Below are positions 19,279 to 29,000 of a DNA stretch of 64,000 bases, in pieces; positions within the stretch are counted from its first letter, which is position 1; every line of letters begins with the position of its first letter. The stretch is taken from the NCBI GenBank assembly GCA_016717595.1, contig JADKFE010000005.1:62001-126000 (forward strand), written 5' to 3'. The translations under genes were made by a program, and so were the position numbers. The notes under the pieces were generated by a model. It did not search any database. It saw nothing but the letters and a program-made list of their open reading frames with translations, and had not been told where the DNA came from. The DNA is from Deltaproteobacteria bacterium. Its GTDB lineage: Bacteria; Myxococcota_A; UBA796; CAJQPC01.

Positions 19279-22200
19279 TACAGGTTTCGGCGGTACTCTC
19301 CGCCGACCTCATACAAGGCCCGGCTGATCTGCCCCAGGCTCGCCACCCGCACGGCGTCCATCAGCGCGGCGAAGAGGTTCTCCCCATGAAGGGCCACGTC
19401 CTTGAGCCGCTCCAGGGCCGCCTTGGACTGCTCGGCGTGGGCCTCCTGAAAACGCCGCACCGACTCAATCTGCCCGGCCTTCTCCTCCGGGCTCGCCCGG
19501 CGAAGCTCGATCGGCGCGGGCTCGTAGCCCTCCGCGAGCACCTTTGGGTCTAAGAAGGTGTTCACGCCGACGATGGGCAAGGCGCCGTCGTGCTTGAGCT
19601 GCTCGTAGTACAACGACTCGTCCTGGATCTTGCCGCGCTGGTACTGCGTCTCCATGGCGCCGAGCACCCCGCCGCGCTCGTTCAGCCGCTCAAACTCGGC
19701 CAGAACGGCCTCCTCAACCAGCTCCGTGAGCTCCTCGACGATGAAGCTGCCTTGAAGGGCGTTCTCGTTCTTGAGCAGGCCGAACTCTTTGGTGAGGATG
19801 AGCTGAATCGCCATCGCCCGGCGCACAGACTCCTCAGTGGGCGTGGTGATCGCCTCGTCGTAGGCGTTGGTGTGTAGGCTGTTGCAGTTGTCGTAGAACG
19901 CCAACAGCGCCTGCAGGGTGGTGCGCACGTCGTTGAACTGTATCTCTTGGGCGTGCAGCGACCGGCCGGAGGTCTGGATGTGGTACTTCAACATCTGGCT
20001 GCGCGGCGAGGCGCCATAACGCCGCGCCATCGCCACGGCCCAGATGCGCCGGGCCACGCGGCCGAGCACGGTGTACTCCGGGTCCATGCCGTTGGAGAAG
20101 AAGAACGACAGGTTGGGCGCGAAGTCGTCGATCTTCATGCCCCGGGCGAGGTAGACCTCCACAAAGGTGAAGCCGTTGGAGAGCGTGAACGCGAGCTGGC
20201 TGATGGGGTTGGCCCCGGCTTCAGCGATGTGGTAGCCCGAGATCGAGACGCTGTAATAATTCCGCACCTTGTGCTGGATGAAGTACTCCTGAATGTCGCC
20301 CATCATGCGTAAGGCGAACTCCGTGGAGAAGATGCAGGTGTTCTGTGCTTGATCTTCCTTCAGGATGTCGGCCTGCACGGTGCCGCGCACCTGCTGAAGG
20401 GTGCGGGCGCGCACGGCCTGGGCCTCGGCCTCGGTGAGCGCCTCGCCTTTTTTGGCCTCGGCGGCGGCGAGCTGCTGGTCGATGGCGGTGTTCAGGAACA
20501 TCGCCAGCAAGATCGGCGCCGGGCCGTTGATCGTCATCGACACGCTGGTGGTCGGCGCGCAGAGGTCAAAGCCTCCGTAGAGGATCTTCATGTCGTCCAG
20601 CGTGGGCACGCTCACGCCGGACTCGCCGATCTTGCCGTAGATGTCGGGGCGAATCGCCGGGTCTTCGCCGTAGAGGGTCACCGAGTCAAACGCCGTAGAG
20701 AGCCGGGCCGCGGGCTCGCCCTCACAGAGCAGATGAAAGCGCGCGTTGGTCTTCGCCGGGCCGCCCTCGCCGGCGAACATACGTTTGGGATCTTCTTGGG
20801 CGCGCTTGAGGGGGAACACCCCGGCGGTGTAGGGGAACTCGCCGGGCACGTTCTCCAACATCGACCAGCGCACGATCTCGCCGTGGTCCACAAAGCGTGG
20901 GATGGCGACGCGAGGCACACGGGTGCCTGAGAGCGAGGTGGTGACCAGCGGCTGGCGGATCTCTTGGCCCCGCACGGTGTAGATCAGCTCGTCTTGGCGG
21001 TAACGGCGGGACTTCTCGGCCCAGCCGTCGATCACCGCCCGGGTCTCAGGGTGGAGGGCCCCGCGCCGGGCCTCGGCTTGGCTGAGCAGCGCGGCGGAGG
21101 TGGGGGCCTCAGCGACGAGGCGCGCGGCCTCTTGGAGATGCCAGGCGTCCCGGGCCAAGGTGGCCTGCTCGGCGACGAAGCGGCGGTGATCCCGGCAGGC
21201 CCGGGCGATCTCGGCGAGGTGCTGGTGACGCTCGGGGGAGAGGATCGCCCGGCGCGGCGGGCTCGCCTTCACGCCGGGGTCTTTGAGCTTCGACGGCCAG
21301 GGGCGCCCCGTGCGCTCGGCGACGAGGCCCATGAGGTGCAGGTAGACGGCGTTCACGCCGACGTCGTTGAACTGGGACGCGATGGTGCCGAACACGGGCA
21401 AGGCCTCATCGGGCGTCGAGAACAGCTCGCGGTTGCGCCGCACCTGCTTGCGCACATCCCGCAGGGCGTCCTGGGCCCCGCGGCGCTCAAACTTGTTGAG
21501 CACGACGACGTCGGCGAAGTCGAGCATGTCGATCTTCTCAAGCTGGGAGCTGGCGCCGTACTCCGGCGTCATCACGTAGACCCCCAGATCGGCGACCTCC
21601 ATCACCGCCGAGTCGCCTTGGCCGATGCCCGAGGTCTCCACAAAGATCAGCTCAAAGCCCGCGAGGCGGCAGGCGGCGATGGCGTCGGCCGTGGCCCGGG
21701 ACAGCTCACCGCCGGAGTCGCGTGTGGCCAAGGACCGCATAAAACACCCGCCGCCGGAGATGGCGTTCATGCGGATGCGGTCGCCCAGAAGCGCGCCGCC
21801 GGTGCGTTTGCGGGTGGGGTCGATGGAGAGCACGGCGACGGGGCGGTCGGGGTGATCCCGCCGGGCGCGGCGCACGAGCTCATCGGTGAACGAGGACTTG
21901 CCCGCGCCGCCGGTGCCGGTGATGCCGATGACCGCCGCGCCCTTCGCGCCGCTAAGCGCCGCCCGCAGAGACGGCGCGAGGGCGCCAGGGGACTCCACCT
22001 CACGCTCGGCCAAGGTGATGAGCCGGGCCAGAGCACCCTTGTCACCGGCCTTCACCCCGGCGAGGATCGCCTCGGCGTCTTGTTGGCCGTGGTCGGTGAC
22101 GTCGTAGTCGGCGCCGCGCACAAGGTCGGCGATCATGCCCACGAGGCCCAGGCGGCGGCCATCTTCAGGGTGGTAGATGCGCGTGACGCCATCGGCGTGG

Positions 22201-22535
22201 AGCTGGCGGATCTCCTCGGGCACGATCACCCCGCCGCCGCCGCCGTAGACCTTGACGTGCCCCGCGCCTTGTTCACGCAGGAGCTGCACCATGTAGCGGA
22301 AGTACTCCATGTGCCCGCCCTGATACGACGAGATCGCGACGGCCTGGGCGTCCTCTTCGATGGCGGCCTGGACAACATCCGCGACGGAGCGGTTGTGGCC
22401 GAGGTGGATCACCTCACAGCCCATGGACTGAATGAGGCGGCGCATGACGTTGATCGCCGCGTCGTGCCCATCAAAGAGGGAGGCCGCGGTGACGACCCGC
22501 ACGCGGTGGGTGGTGGTGACCTTCTCGCTGTTCAT
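19278..22535 (-). CDS. icmF: Fused isobutyryl-CoA mutase IcmF
   Basis: 1085 residues from the ATG at 22535. The order is: an N-terminal B12-binding domain (SLFDGHDAAINVMRR, with the cobalt-ligating His at residue 24); a central MeaI-type G-protein chaperone with P-loop GITGTGGAGKSSF and the G4 motif LNKFERRG; and a C-terminal substrate-binding TIM barrel (FPYTAGVFPLKR, TSVSMTINGPAPI, RNYYSVSISGYHIAEAG). This fused enzyme interconverts isobutyryl-CoA and n-butyryl-CoA, and in some homologues isovaleryl-CoA and pivalyl-CoA, using adenosylcobalamin. It may serve branched fatty acid or valine metabolism. No cobalamin riboswitch was seen upstream. Confidence 0.95.
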   Translation of the reverse strand: MNSEKVTTTHRVRVVTAASLFDGHDAAINVMRRLIQSMGCEVIHLGHNRSVADVVQAAIEEDAQAVAISSYQGGHMEYFRYMVQLLREQGAGHVKVYGGGGGVIVPEEIRQLHADGVTRIYHPEDGRRLGLVGMIADLVRGADYDVTDHGQQDAEAILAGVKAGDKGALARLITLAEREVESPGALAPSLRAALSGAKGAAVIGITGTGGAGKSSFTDELVRRARRDHPDRPVAVLSIDPTRKRTGGALLGDRIRMNAISGGGCFMRSLATRDSGGELSRATADAIAACRLAGFELIFVETSGIGQGDSAVMEVADLGVYVMTPEYGASSQLEKIDMLDFADVVVLNKFERRGAQDALRDVRKQVRRNRELFSTPDEALPVFGTIASQFNDVGVNAVYLHLMGLVAERTGRPWPSKLKDPGVKASPPRRAILSPERHQHLAEIARACRDHRRFVAEQATLARDAWHLQEAARLVAEAPTSAALLSQAEARRGALHPETRAVIDGWAEKSRRYRQDELIYTVRGQEIRQPLVTTSLSGTRVPRVAIPRFVDHGEIVRWSMLENVPGEFPYTAGVFPLKRAQEDPKRMFAGEGGPAKTNARFHLLCEGEPAARLSTAFDSVTLYGEDPAIRPDIYGKIGESGVSVPTLDDMKILYGGFDLCAPTTSVSMTINGPAPILLAMFLNTAIDQQLAAAEAKKGEALTEAEAQAVRARTLQQVRGTVQADILKEDQAQNTCIFSTEFALRMMGDIQEYFIQHKVRNYYSVSISGYHIAEAGANPISQLAFTLSNGFTFVEVYLARGMKIDDFAPNLSFFFSNGMDPEYTVLGRVARRIWAVAMARRYGASPRSQMLKYHIQTSGRSLHAQEIQFNDVRTTLQALLAFYDNCNSLHTNAYDEAITTPTEESVRRAMAIQLILTKEFGLLKNENALQGSFIVEELTELVEEAVLAEFERLNERGGVLGAMETQYQRGKIQDESLYYEQLKHDGALPIVGVNTFLDPKVLAEGYEPAPIELRRASPEEKAGQIESVRRFQEAHAEQSKAALERLKDVALHGENLFAALMDAVRVASLGQISRALYEVGGEYRRNL

Positions 22536-22783
22536 CCAGGGCTCCTGCGGGGTCAGGGGGGTGAGCACGTTTAACGCGGGCCGGGAGCGCTCGCAGAGGG
22601 CGAAGGCGGGGGACTGGCCGCCGATGCACCAAAAAAGACTTGTCGGCGTTTGCGAGGCAGAGCATAGGGGCAATCGATCCGGCTGGGACGGCCCCGCGGG
22701 CTCGCTCGCGGCCCTACAACCTGCTCCCGCCCTGCTTCCTTCACCACCCCGGCACGACCCCGACGGAGGCCCCGGAACTCTTC

Positions 22784-23287
22784 ATGTCATCCTCCTCCGA
22801 CTCCCTCGTTGAGCTCCTCATGGAGCTCTTCACCAAAGAAGAGCTTCGTAAGTTCGTGGCGCACTATCGCCACGGCAAGGTCATCCTCTCGAAGCTCCCC
22901 AAGAAGGCCCAGAGCGAGTATGACGTCGCGTATTACGTCGTAAAGGCCTGGAGCCAGAAGGGCCTCATCGCTGAAGACCTCGCCCAGCGCCTCAGCGCCG
23001 CCCGCCCCAAGTCGGCGCGAATGGTCGAGGAGGTCTTCGAGGAGCTCCTCGAGGACGAGGACTACCTCGACGAGAAAGACGACGACGACGATGACGACGA
23101 CGACGATCGCCTCGACAGCGAGTTCGACGAAGACGACGAGCTCGATGAAGACGACGACGACTTCGACGGCGACCTCGACGACGAAGACTTCGACGAAGAC
23201 GAAGACTTCGAAGAGGGCGACGAAGAAGACTTCGACGGCGACGCTGACGAAGGCGGCGGCAAGAAGGGCGGCCGCGACGAGTGGTAA
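22784..23287 (+). CDS. Helical death-like/effector-associated-like domain with long acidic tail
   Basis: 167 residues from the ATG at 22784. Residues about 7-85 are a compact all-helical unit (LVELLMELFTKEELRKFV, VILSKLP, AYYVVKAWSQKGLIAEDL, AQRLSAARPKSARMVEEV). The pattern of a first helix with LF-x3-ELR, a Leu-Pro turn and a last helix after RP resembles bacterial effector-associated or death-like domains, which act as homotypic adaptors in conflict and signalling systems. Residues about 88-167 are almost entirely Asp/Glu with spaced Phe, then GGGKKGGRDEW. No effector gene is adjacent. The domain call is pattern-based. Confidence 0.5.
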   Translation: MSSSSDSLVELLMELFTKEELRKFVAHYRHGKVILSKLPKKAQSEYDVAYYVVKAWSQKGLIAEDLAQRLSAARPKSARMVEEVFEELLEDEDYLDEKDDDDDDDDDDRLDSEFDEDDELDEDDDDFDGDLDDEDFDEDEDFEEGDEEDFDGDADEGGGKKGGRDEW

Positions 23288-23323
23288 GCTGAGGCCACGC
23301 GCCGACAGAGCTCGGAGGGTTTG

Positions 23324-23896
23324 ATGAACGACGCTCAGGTCCTCCTCCCCCCAGCCGACCCCCGCCAGCACCTCCCCCTCGCCGCCTTACGCGCGGGGTT
23401 GGCGGCCCTGCCCGCGCCGCCCCTGGATCACGGCGTCGTGGCGCTGGTCGTGGAGCGCCACCCCGGCGAGGCCCGCCGCGCCCCACAGGTCGGCTGGTTC
23501 GCGCCAGGCCAAGGCCTCGTTGGCGACCGTTGGGCCCAGTCCGAGCGCGCGCACCCCGAGGCCGAGGTCACCCTGATGCGCGCGGACGTGGCCGCGCTCG
23601 TGTGCAACGGCCAAGACCTGAGCCTCCCCGGCGACAACCTGCTCGTCACCTTGGACCTCAGCGCGGCGAACCTGCCCACGGGCAGCCGCCTTCAGGTGGG
23701 CGAGGTGGTGCTGGAGATCACCGCGAAGCCCCACACCGGCTGCCTCAAGTTTGAGCGGCGCTTCGGCGCCGACGCCCGGGCGCTCACGGCGCTAGACGAG
23801 CTGAAGCCCGCCCGGCTGCGGGGCATTCACGCCCGGGTGGTGACCGGCGGGGCCGTGCGGTGTGGGGATGCGGTGCGGGTGTTGGGGCGAGGCTAA
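23324..23896 (+). CDS. MOSC domain protein
   Basis: 190 residues; the ATG at 23324 has GGAGG five bases upstream and is preferred over TTG at 23321. The MOSC signature includes GLVGDRWAQSER, GDNLLVTLDLSAANLPTGSRLQVGE style strands, and the key Cys in KPHTGCLKFERRFG. MOSC domains handle activated sulfur or molybdenum cofactor, as in YiiM-like and molybdenum cofactor sulfurase C-terminal proteins. This is a stand-alone domain, so the substrate is uncertain; detoxification of N-hydroxylated compounds is one known role of such proteins. Confidence 0.85.
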   Translation: MNDAQVLLPPADPRQHLPLAALRAGLAALPAPPLDHGVVALVVERHPGEARRAPQVGWFAPGQGLVGDRWAQSERAHPEAEVTLMRADVAALVCNGQDLSLPGDNLLVTLDLSAANLPTGSRLQVGEVVLEITAKPHTGCLKFERRFGADARALTALDELKPARLRGIHARVVTGGAVRCGDAVRVLGRG

Positions 23897-23953
23897 GGCG
23901 CAACACACCGCCCTCGGCGTGCGTACACTCTCCTTCTTCTCTGGAGCGCCGCC

Positions 23954-25057
23954 ATGCCTCGCATCATCGACCGCTTGGACGCCGCCGTCGGGCGCACGCC
24001 CGCGGAGCTTGACCTGCAAATCGACTACACCCGGCAGGTGCCTAGCCCCGCCGCGCTGATCTCCCCTGAGGGCACCTACAACGCCGGGTGGTTTGAGCGT
24101 TTTGAGGGGGCCTACAACTTTGGGGACTCGAGCGCGTTCACCATGGCGCTCAACCGCTTCTTTCACGTCACGCTGGACACCCCCGACTACTATCTGGTGT
24201 GGAACATCGCCGACTTTGGGCGGGCGGGGAACGTCGCGCTGCAGGTGGTCGAGAAGGCCACCGGGCGGTTTGAGGCCGTGTCGCTCACGCGGCTCTTGCG
24301 GCAGAACCAGGTCACGATCAGCGACGACCAGCGCACCTTTGTAGACCCGACCACCCGCTCGTTTATCGAGGAGGACGAGGCCCGGGGAGAGCTGCGCTTC
24401 TCGATGCACACCGATCGGCTGCACCTCACCGGGGTCATGGAGCGCTCGGTCGGGCCGCAGCTCGTGCAATGTACGCGGTTTCATCGGGGCCGCGGCAGCC
24501 TGCAGTGGTACGGCGTCGCCCGGCTCAAGTTCGGCGCCCTCACCATCGGCAACGAGGTGATCTTGTTGCCTCCGGGCTCTTTGGGCACGACGGATCGAAC
24601 GGTGGGTCACCAGCGGGGGCTTCAGGGCTGGTACTGGCTGGCGTCCGCCGGAGAGGCGATCCATGAACAAAGCGGCGAGAAGGTGACCTTGGGGGTTCAG
24701 GTTCACCGCGACCACCCCGAGCGCGCGCGGCCCGCCGTGCGCTCGATGAAGTACGCCGTGTGGCTCGATGGGCGGCTCCGCAAGCTGCCCGACGTGGCCT
24801 TTGAGCCCGGCGTACACAACCCCCAGACCCGAGAGAGCGGCCCCTGGCGGGTGTTTAACCCCATCGGCGACGGCGACGGCCTTGAGCTCAGCTTCACGCC
24901 GCGGTTTCATCGCCGGGAGATGAAGGCGGCTTGGCTCATCGACGCCGACTTCAACCAGTACTACGGCGAGGTCGAGGGCACGCTCACCCTCGACGGCGAG
25001 CGCTGGCGGGTGCTCCCCACCTTCGCCGTGATCGAGGACTCCCGCCTGGAGATGTGA
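23954..25057 (+). CDS. DUF2804-like lipocalin-fold protein
   Basis: 367 residues, cytosolic, rich in beta strands. The C-terminal third matches the DUF2804 pattern: PWRVFNPIGDGDGLELSFTPRFHRRE, then DFNQYYGEVEGTLTLDGERW and a final Glu/Arg strand. Central strands VWNIADFGRAGNVALQVVEK and GWYWLASAGEA resemble lipocalin-like (AttH-related) barrels. The function of the family is unknown, though hydrophobic ligand binding is plausible from the fold. It is convergent with the MglA-like gene, seven bases apart. Confidence 0.6.
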   Translation: MPRIIDRLDAAVGRTPAELDLQIDYTRQVPSPAALISPEGTYNAGWFERFEGAYNFGDSSAFTMALNRFFHVTLDTPDYYLVWNIADFGRAGNVALQVVEKATGRFEAVSLTRLLRQNQVTISDDQRTFVDPTTRSFIEEDEARGELRFSMHTDRLHLTGVMERSVGPQLVQCTRFHRGRGSLQWYGVARLKFGALTIGNEVILLPPGSLGTTDRTVGHQRGLQGWYWLASAGEAIHEQSGEKVTLGVQVHRDHPERARPAVRSMKYAVWLDGRLRKLPDVAFEPGVHNPQTRESGPWRVFNPIGDGDGLELSFTPRFHRREMKAAWLIDADFNQYYGEVEGTLTLDGERWRVLPTFAVIEDSRLEM

Positions 25058-25064
25058 GGGCCGC

Positions 25065-25679
25065 TCAGCCGGCCATCGCCGCGGGCTGCTGGCCGTACTG
25101 GAGGCTCAGGCGACCCAGCACCGTGCGCAGCACGGCGGTCTGGGTCTCCCAGACGCCGACCATCTCCGAGGCGATCGCCGACTCCGACGGGGCGTCGTGG
25201 CGGTTGTACAAGGTCTCCATGACGTTGACAGGCACGGCGTCGGCGACGTCCCGCTTGTTCCACTGGAGGACGTGGGGGGTGTCCTTGAGCGAGCGCCCGT
25301 AGAGGGTGAGGTTGTGCTCAAGGTTCTCCAACGCGAGGAGGTTGGCGTTCTCTCGGCGCTCGCTGGAGTCGGCGACGAAGACGAGGCCGTCGACGTTCCG
25401 CAACAGCTCGCGGCGGGTGGAGTTGTAGAACGACTGCCCCGGCACGGAGAAGAAGTCGACCTGCACTTTGTACCCCCTCAGGTTGCCCAGGTGCGCCGGG
25501 AAATAATCGAAGAACAAGGTGCGCTCGGACTCGGTGTCTAAGGTCACCATCGCGCCACGAGAGCCCGCCGGGAACACCTGGTGCAGCATCTTGAGGTTGG
25601 TCGTCTTCCCACATTGGCCGGCGCCATAGTAGACGACCTTGACTCGCAGAAGCTGCTTGGAGGGGTGAAGAGTGGGCAT
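25065..25679 (-). CDS. MglA-like small GTPase
   Basis: 204 residues. The P-loop is YYGAGQCGKTTNLKML, switch I includes TLDTESERTLFFDYFPAHLG, switch II is FFSVPGQSFYNSTRRE, and the base-recognition motif is NKRD. This set matches the bacterial MglA/Rup1 Ras-like family, which sets cell polarity and gliding or pilus function in myxobacteria. No MglB-like roadblock GAP lies next to it, so this is probably a paralogue with a different partner rather than the canonical mglBA pair. A promoter-like element lies about 33 bases upstream. Confidence 0.88.
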   Translation of the reverse strand: MPTLHPSKQLLRVKVVYYGAGQCGKTTNLKMLHQVFPAGSRGAMVTLDTESERTLFFDYFPAHLGNLRGYKVQVDFFSVPGQSFYNSTRRELLRNVDGLVFVADSSERRENANLLALENLEHNLTLYGRSLKDTPHVLQWNKRDVADAVPVNVMETLYNRHDAPSESAIASEMVGVWETQTAVLRTVLGRLSLQYGQQPAAMAG

Positions 25680-25711
25680 CGGAGCCGTCCTGACCGGGGT
25701 ACAGAATCACT

Positions 25712-25717
25712 ATAATA
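25712..25717 (-). promoter_or_regulatory. Candidate -10 element of the MglA-like gene
   Basis: TATTAT on the minus strand, 33 bases before the ATG at 25679, inside an unusually AT-rich stretch. A matching -35 is weak (TTCTGA, 16 bases further upstream). It is the only sequence close to consensus near this start. Confidence 0.3.
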
Positions 25718-25867
25718 GAGAAACCGAAAAATCTCAGAAGGTCTTTTTGGAGGCTGTTTATCGGTGTTCAAAGGGTATATGAATCGTATACAAAAGACAC
25801 ACAAAAATAGTCCTATGGCGCAGCCCCGCCTAGGGCGATTCTGTGGGGATCCCTTTGCTGACGAATG

Positions 25868-25886
25868 AACACGTCTTTGACGTGTT
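25868..25886. repeat. Perfect inverted repeat in AT-rich intergenic region
   Basis: AACACGTC-TTT-GACGTGTT, an eight-base-pair stem with a three-base loop. It lies in the gene-free stretch 25680-26075 and may be a terminator-like hairpin or an operator. No long T-tract follows on either strand. Confidence 0.5.
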
Positions 25887-25896
25887 TCTAGGGGGA

Positions 25897-25955
25897 GCGG
25901 CAAAACGAGCCGAACAAGGGGGGTCTTTGCGGCGCTCGGCTTGGCGTGTTGCCGC
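25897..25955. other. Long imperfect hairpin, candidate structured RNA
   Basis: The left arm at 25897-25913 (GCGGCAAAACGAGCCGA) pairs with the right arm at 25936-25955 (TCGGCTTGGCGTGTTGCCGC) with small bulges, separated by about 22 bases. The surrounding 25680-26075 holds no credible gene and is far richer in A+T than the rest of the window, including the run AAAATTTTAAAAA. Together with the 25868-25886 stem this could be a small RNA or an untranslated leader. No known RNA family is recognised. Confidence 0.35.
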
Positions 25956-26075
25956 ACAAAATTTTAAAAACATTCCCAATTGTAAGATCTTAGGCTCGAT
26001 CCAGAAAAAGTTACCTAACACTTTCACCGCGCCGATCGGCGTGCATCGGGGGCTTCTGACGCTCGCGCGGGGGGC

Positions 26076-29000
26076 TCAGCCCAGGCCGCGGCGGATCTCC
26101 AACGTCCAAGGGTGCACCGAGAGCGCCTCTTGGTCGGCGGGGCCGAGGTCCTCGCGGATCCGCTTGAGCAGGGCTTGGGCGGCCTCGTAGAACGCCCGGG
26201 CGCGGTCGGGCCAGCCCCGGGACTCGGCCCAGCGCGCGGAGCAGAGCAGGTGCTCCAGGCGCAGGAGCAAGGCGGGCTCCTCGCCCATCCACTTGAGCAC
26301 CGGGGCGAAGACGCGGTCGGGATCTTCGCGGCAGCCGGTGGCCCGGGCCTGGGCGGCGCAGATCTCGCCGACGGTGGGCATGTTGCCCAGGCCCTCCACC
26401 TCCCCCAAGGCGCGCCGGAGCTGGGCCTCACCTTCAGCGGTGGCGCCGCAGGCCACGAGGGCCTCGCCGAGCGCCGCCCGCAGCCGGGGCGCGATCACCT
26501 TGAGCCTCGCGGCCTCCGCGGAGAGGATGGCGGGCTCCAGGATCTCGACGGCCTTTCGGGGCTCTTGGGTGAGCAGGGCGACCCGGGCCTGGGCCAAGGC
26601 CACGCCGACGCAGAGGTGCAGGTGCTCCCGGGGATCGAGCTCGGCGGTGAGGGTCGCGAGGCGCTCCCGGGCGCGGCCGAGGTGGTAGAGCTCGATCTCA
26701 AGCTCGGCGAGGTTGAGGTTCATCATCGCCCAACGCCCGCGCGGGCCGCCGTCTCGGGCGGCGCGGAGCTGGGGCTCAAGGGCGCTCATCGCCTCAGAGA
26801 AGGCGCCGCGCTGGCGCAGCACCTCGGCGAGGTTCGCCTGGGCGAACCACTGGCCGTAGCGGTCGCCGACGGAGTCGTAGAGCCCGACGGCCTCACGCAG
26901 CACACGCTCCCCTTCAGTGAGCCGCCCCCGCACCTCACAGAACACGCCGAACGACACCAAGGCCCGGGCGATCTCTCGGGGGTGGCCGTCGCGCCGGGCG
27001 GCGTCTAAGGCCCGGTCGAACCAGCGGCCGGCGTCCTCAAAACGGGCGATCAACCACTGCACCGAGCCGATGTCCCGGCACACCCGCGCCTCCAAACGTG
27101 GGGAGCTGCTGCGGTCGTTCAGGTCGTGGGCCCGGCTCAAGAGCGTCTGGGCGCGGTCGAGGTCGCCGCGCTCGACGTAGAGTCGGGCGTTGTAGAGGTC
27201 AGCCTCAGCGCGCAGCCGGGGGTTGTCGGTGAGGGCGTGGACCTCACGAAAGGCCGCCTCCGCCGAGCCGTCTCCGGGGCGCACCTCGGCCAGCGCCCGG
27301 CCCAAGAGCAGGTGCAGCCGGGCCAAGGCGGCGCGGTCTTGGGGGCTCGTGCGTTGGCAGGCGGCGCTGACCTGCTCTAGGCTGGGCAGCACCTCCCCGG
27401 CGCGGCCGGACTCGATCATCGGCTCGGCCCAGGAGACGATGTCGTGCAGGGCCTCGTCCACCTGCCGCGCCGCGGCGAGCAGCTCCGCCCGGCGGGGCCC
27501 CGGGGGCTCCTCGACGACGGCCTGGGCCAGGCGTTTTCGCAGCACATAGCGGCGGCTGGCCCGCAGGCGCTCCATCACGAGCTCTCGGGTCATGCCCAGA
27601 CGGAAGGTCCAGCGCTCAACGCCGGCCTCCTCGCGGCACTCGACGATGCGCCTGCCGGCGAGCTCCTCTAGACCCTCGACGGCGGCGTCTTGCTCAAGCT
27701 CCAGGGCGAAGGCGAGCATGCCCACCTGGGCCTCGCCCCCGGCCACGGCGAGGGCCTCGACGAGACGGCGACCCAGGCGCGGCAAGGCGTCCAGGCGTAG
27801 GGTGATCGCCTCCCGGGCCGAGCCGGGGATGGCGATGCGGCCCTCGCTGCGGTCTACCCAGGTGATGCTCGCCCCGGCGCGGCGGGCCTCTAAGGCGCCG
27901 GACTGCACCATCGCCCGCAGGATCTCCTCGACGTAGCCGGGCAGGCCCCCGGTGACCTGATGGATGTTGCGCGAGAGCTCTGTGGAGGGCACCCGGCCGC
28001 CGAGCATGCCCTGAATCAGCTCGCCGACCTCCTCGACGGTCAAGGGCTGGAGGTTCACGCGCCAGGCGTCGGGGAGGCGCTGGCGTAAGGCGGCGCCCGG
28101 GGCGTCGGACTCATCGGAGCTGCCCGCGAGCAGCACCACGGCGACCTTCTGTTCACGAAGCTGCTGGCGTAAGCCCGCGATGACGTCCAAGGCGAAGGGA
28201 GAGCAGCGCTGAAGCGCGGAGAGGCCCAAGGCCAGGGGGTGCTCGTCTAAGGAGGCGCGGGCCTGGATGACCCGGGTGAGCGCCTCGATGGCCTCGGCGA
28301 GGGCCTCGGGGCCGGGCTCGGCCTCGGCGGCGGCGCGGTCCCAGCGGCGCAGGGTCAACATGTGCTGCACAAGATCGATGGCCTGGGCCCGGGGGAGGGA
28401 CGACCAGACCGTGTCCGCCAGCTCCATCAGCGCGGCGAGGCCGGGCGCGCCGCCGAAGGAGGCCATAAACACCCGCCAGCCCAGCCCGCGGGCCTCAGCG
28501 CAGGCCGCCTTGAGCAGCCGACCGCGCCCCGAGCCCGGCGCCCCGACGATGAGCACCATGCGCCCGGGTCGGGCCTTGAGCAGAGTGGCGCGGATCGACT
28601 CCAGCTCGGCCTGCCGCCCGACGAGGCGCGTGGGCTTGGAGACGACGAGGGCCTGGCTGGGGCTCGGCTCGCGGCCTCGGATGCGGTCGGCGAGGTCGCG
28701 GGCGCGCTGGGGGCGCTGGCCCGGGTCTTTCTGGAGCAGCTCCAGGATGATGCGCTCGACCTCTTCAGGCAGGCTCGGCACCAAGGCCCGGGGCGGCACC
28801 GGGCGGCGCTCGACGTGCATCCGGGCGAGCTCATGGGGGGTCTCGGCCTCAAACACCCGCTTGCCCGTACACAGCCGGTACAGGAGCGCGCCCAGAGAGT
28901 AGAGGTCCGAGCGCGCGTCGACGACGCCCCCGGTGATCTGCTCCGGCGAGGCGTAAGCGAAGGTGCCGACAAACTCCCCGGCCCGGGTGATGGACTCATC

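Noticed and set aside
20964..22574. A 536-codon plus-strand frame opposite icmF
   Set aside because: The minus strand carries the complete B12, GTPase and mutase motifs; the antisense product has no domain.
22536..22783. Cobalamin riboswitch upstream of icmF
   Set aside because: No B12-box-like sequence or matching stem order was found in the gap.
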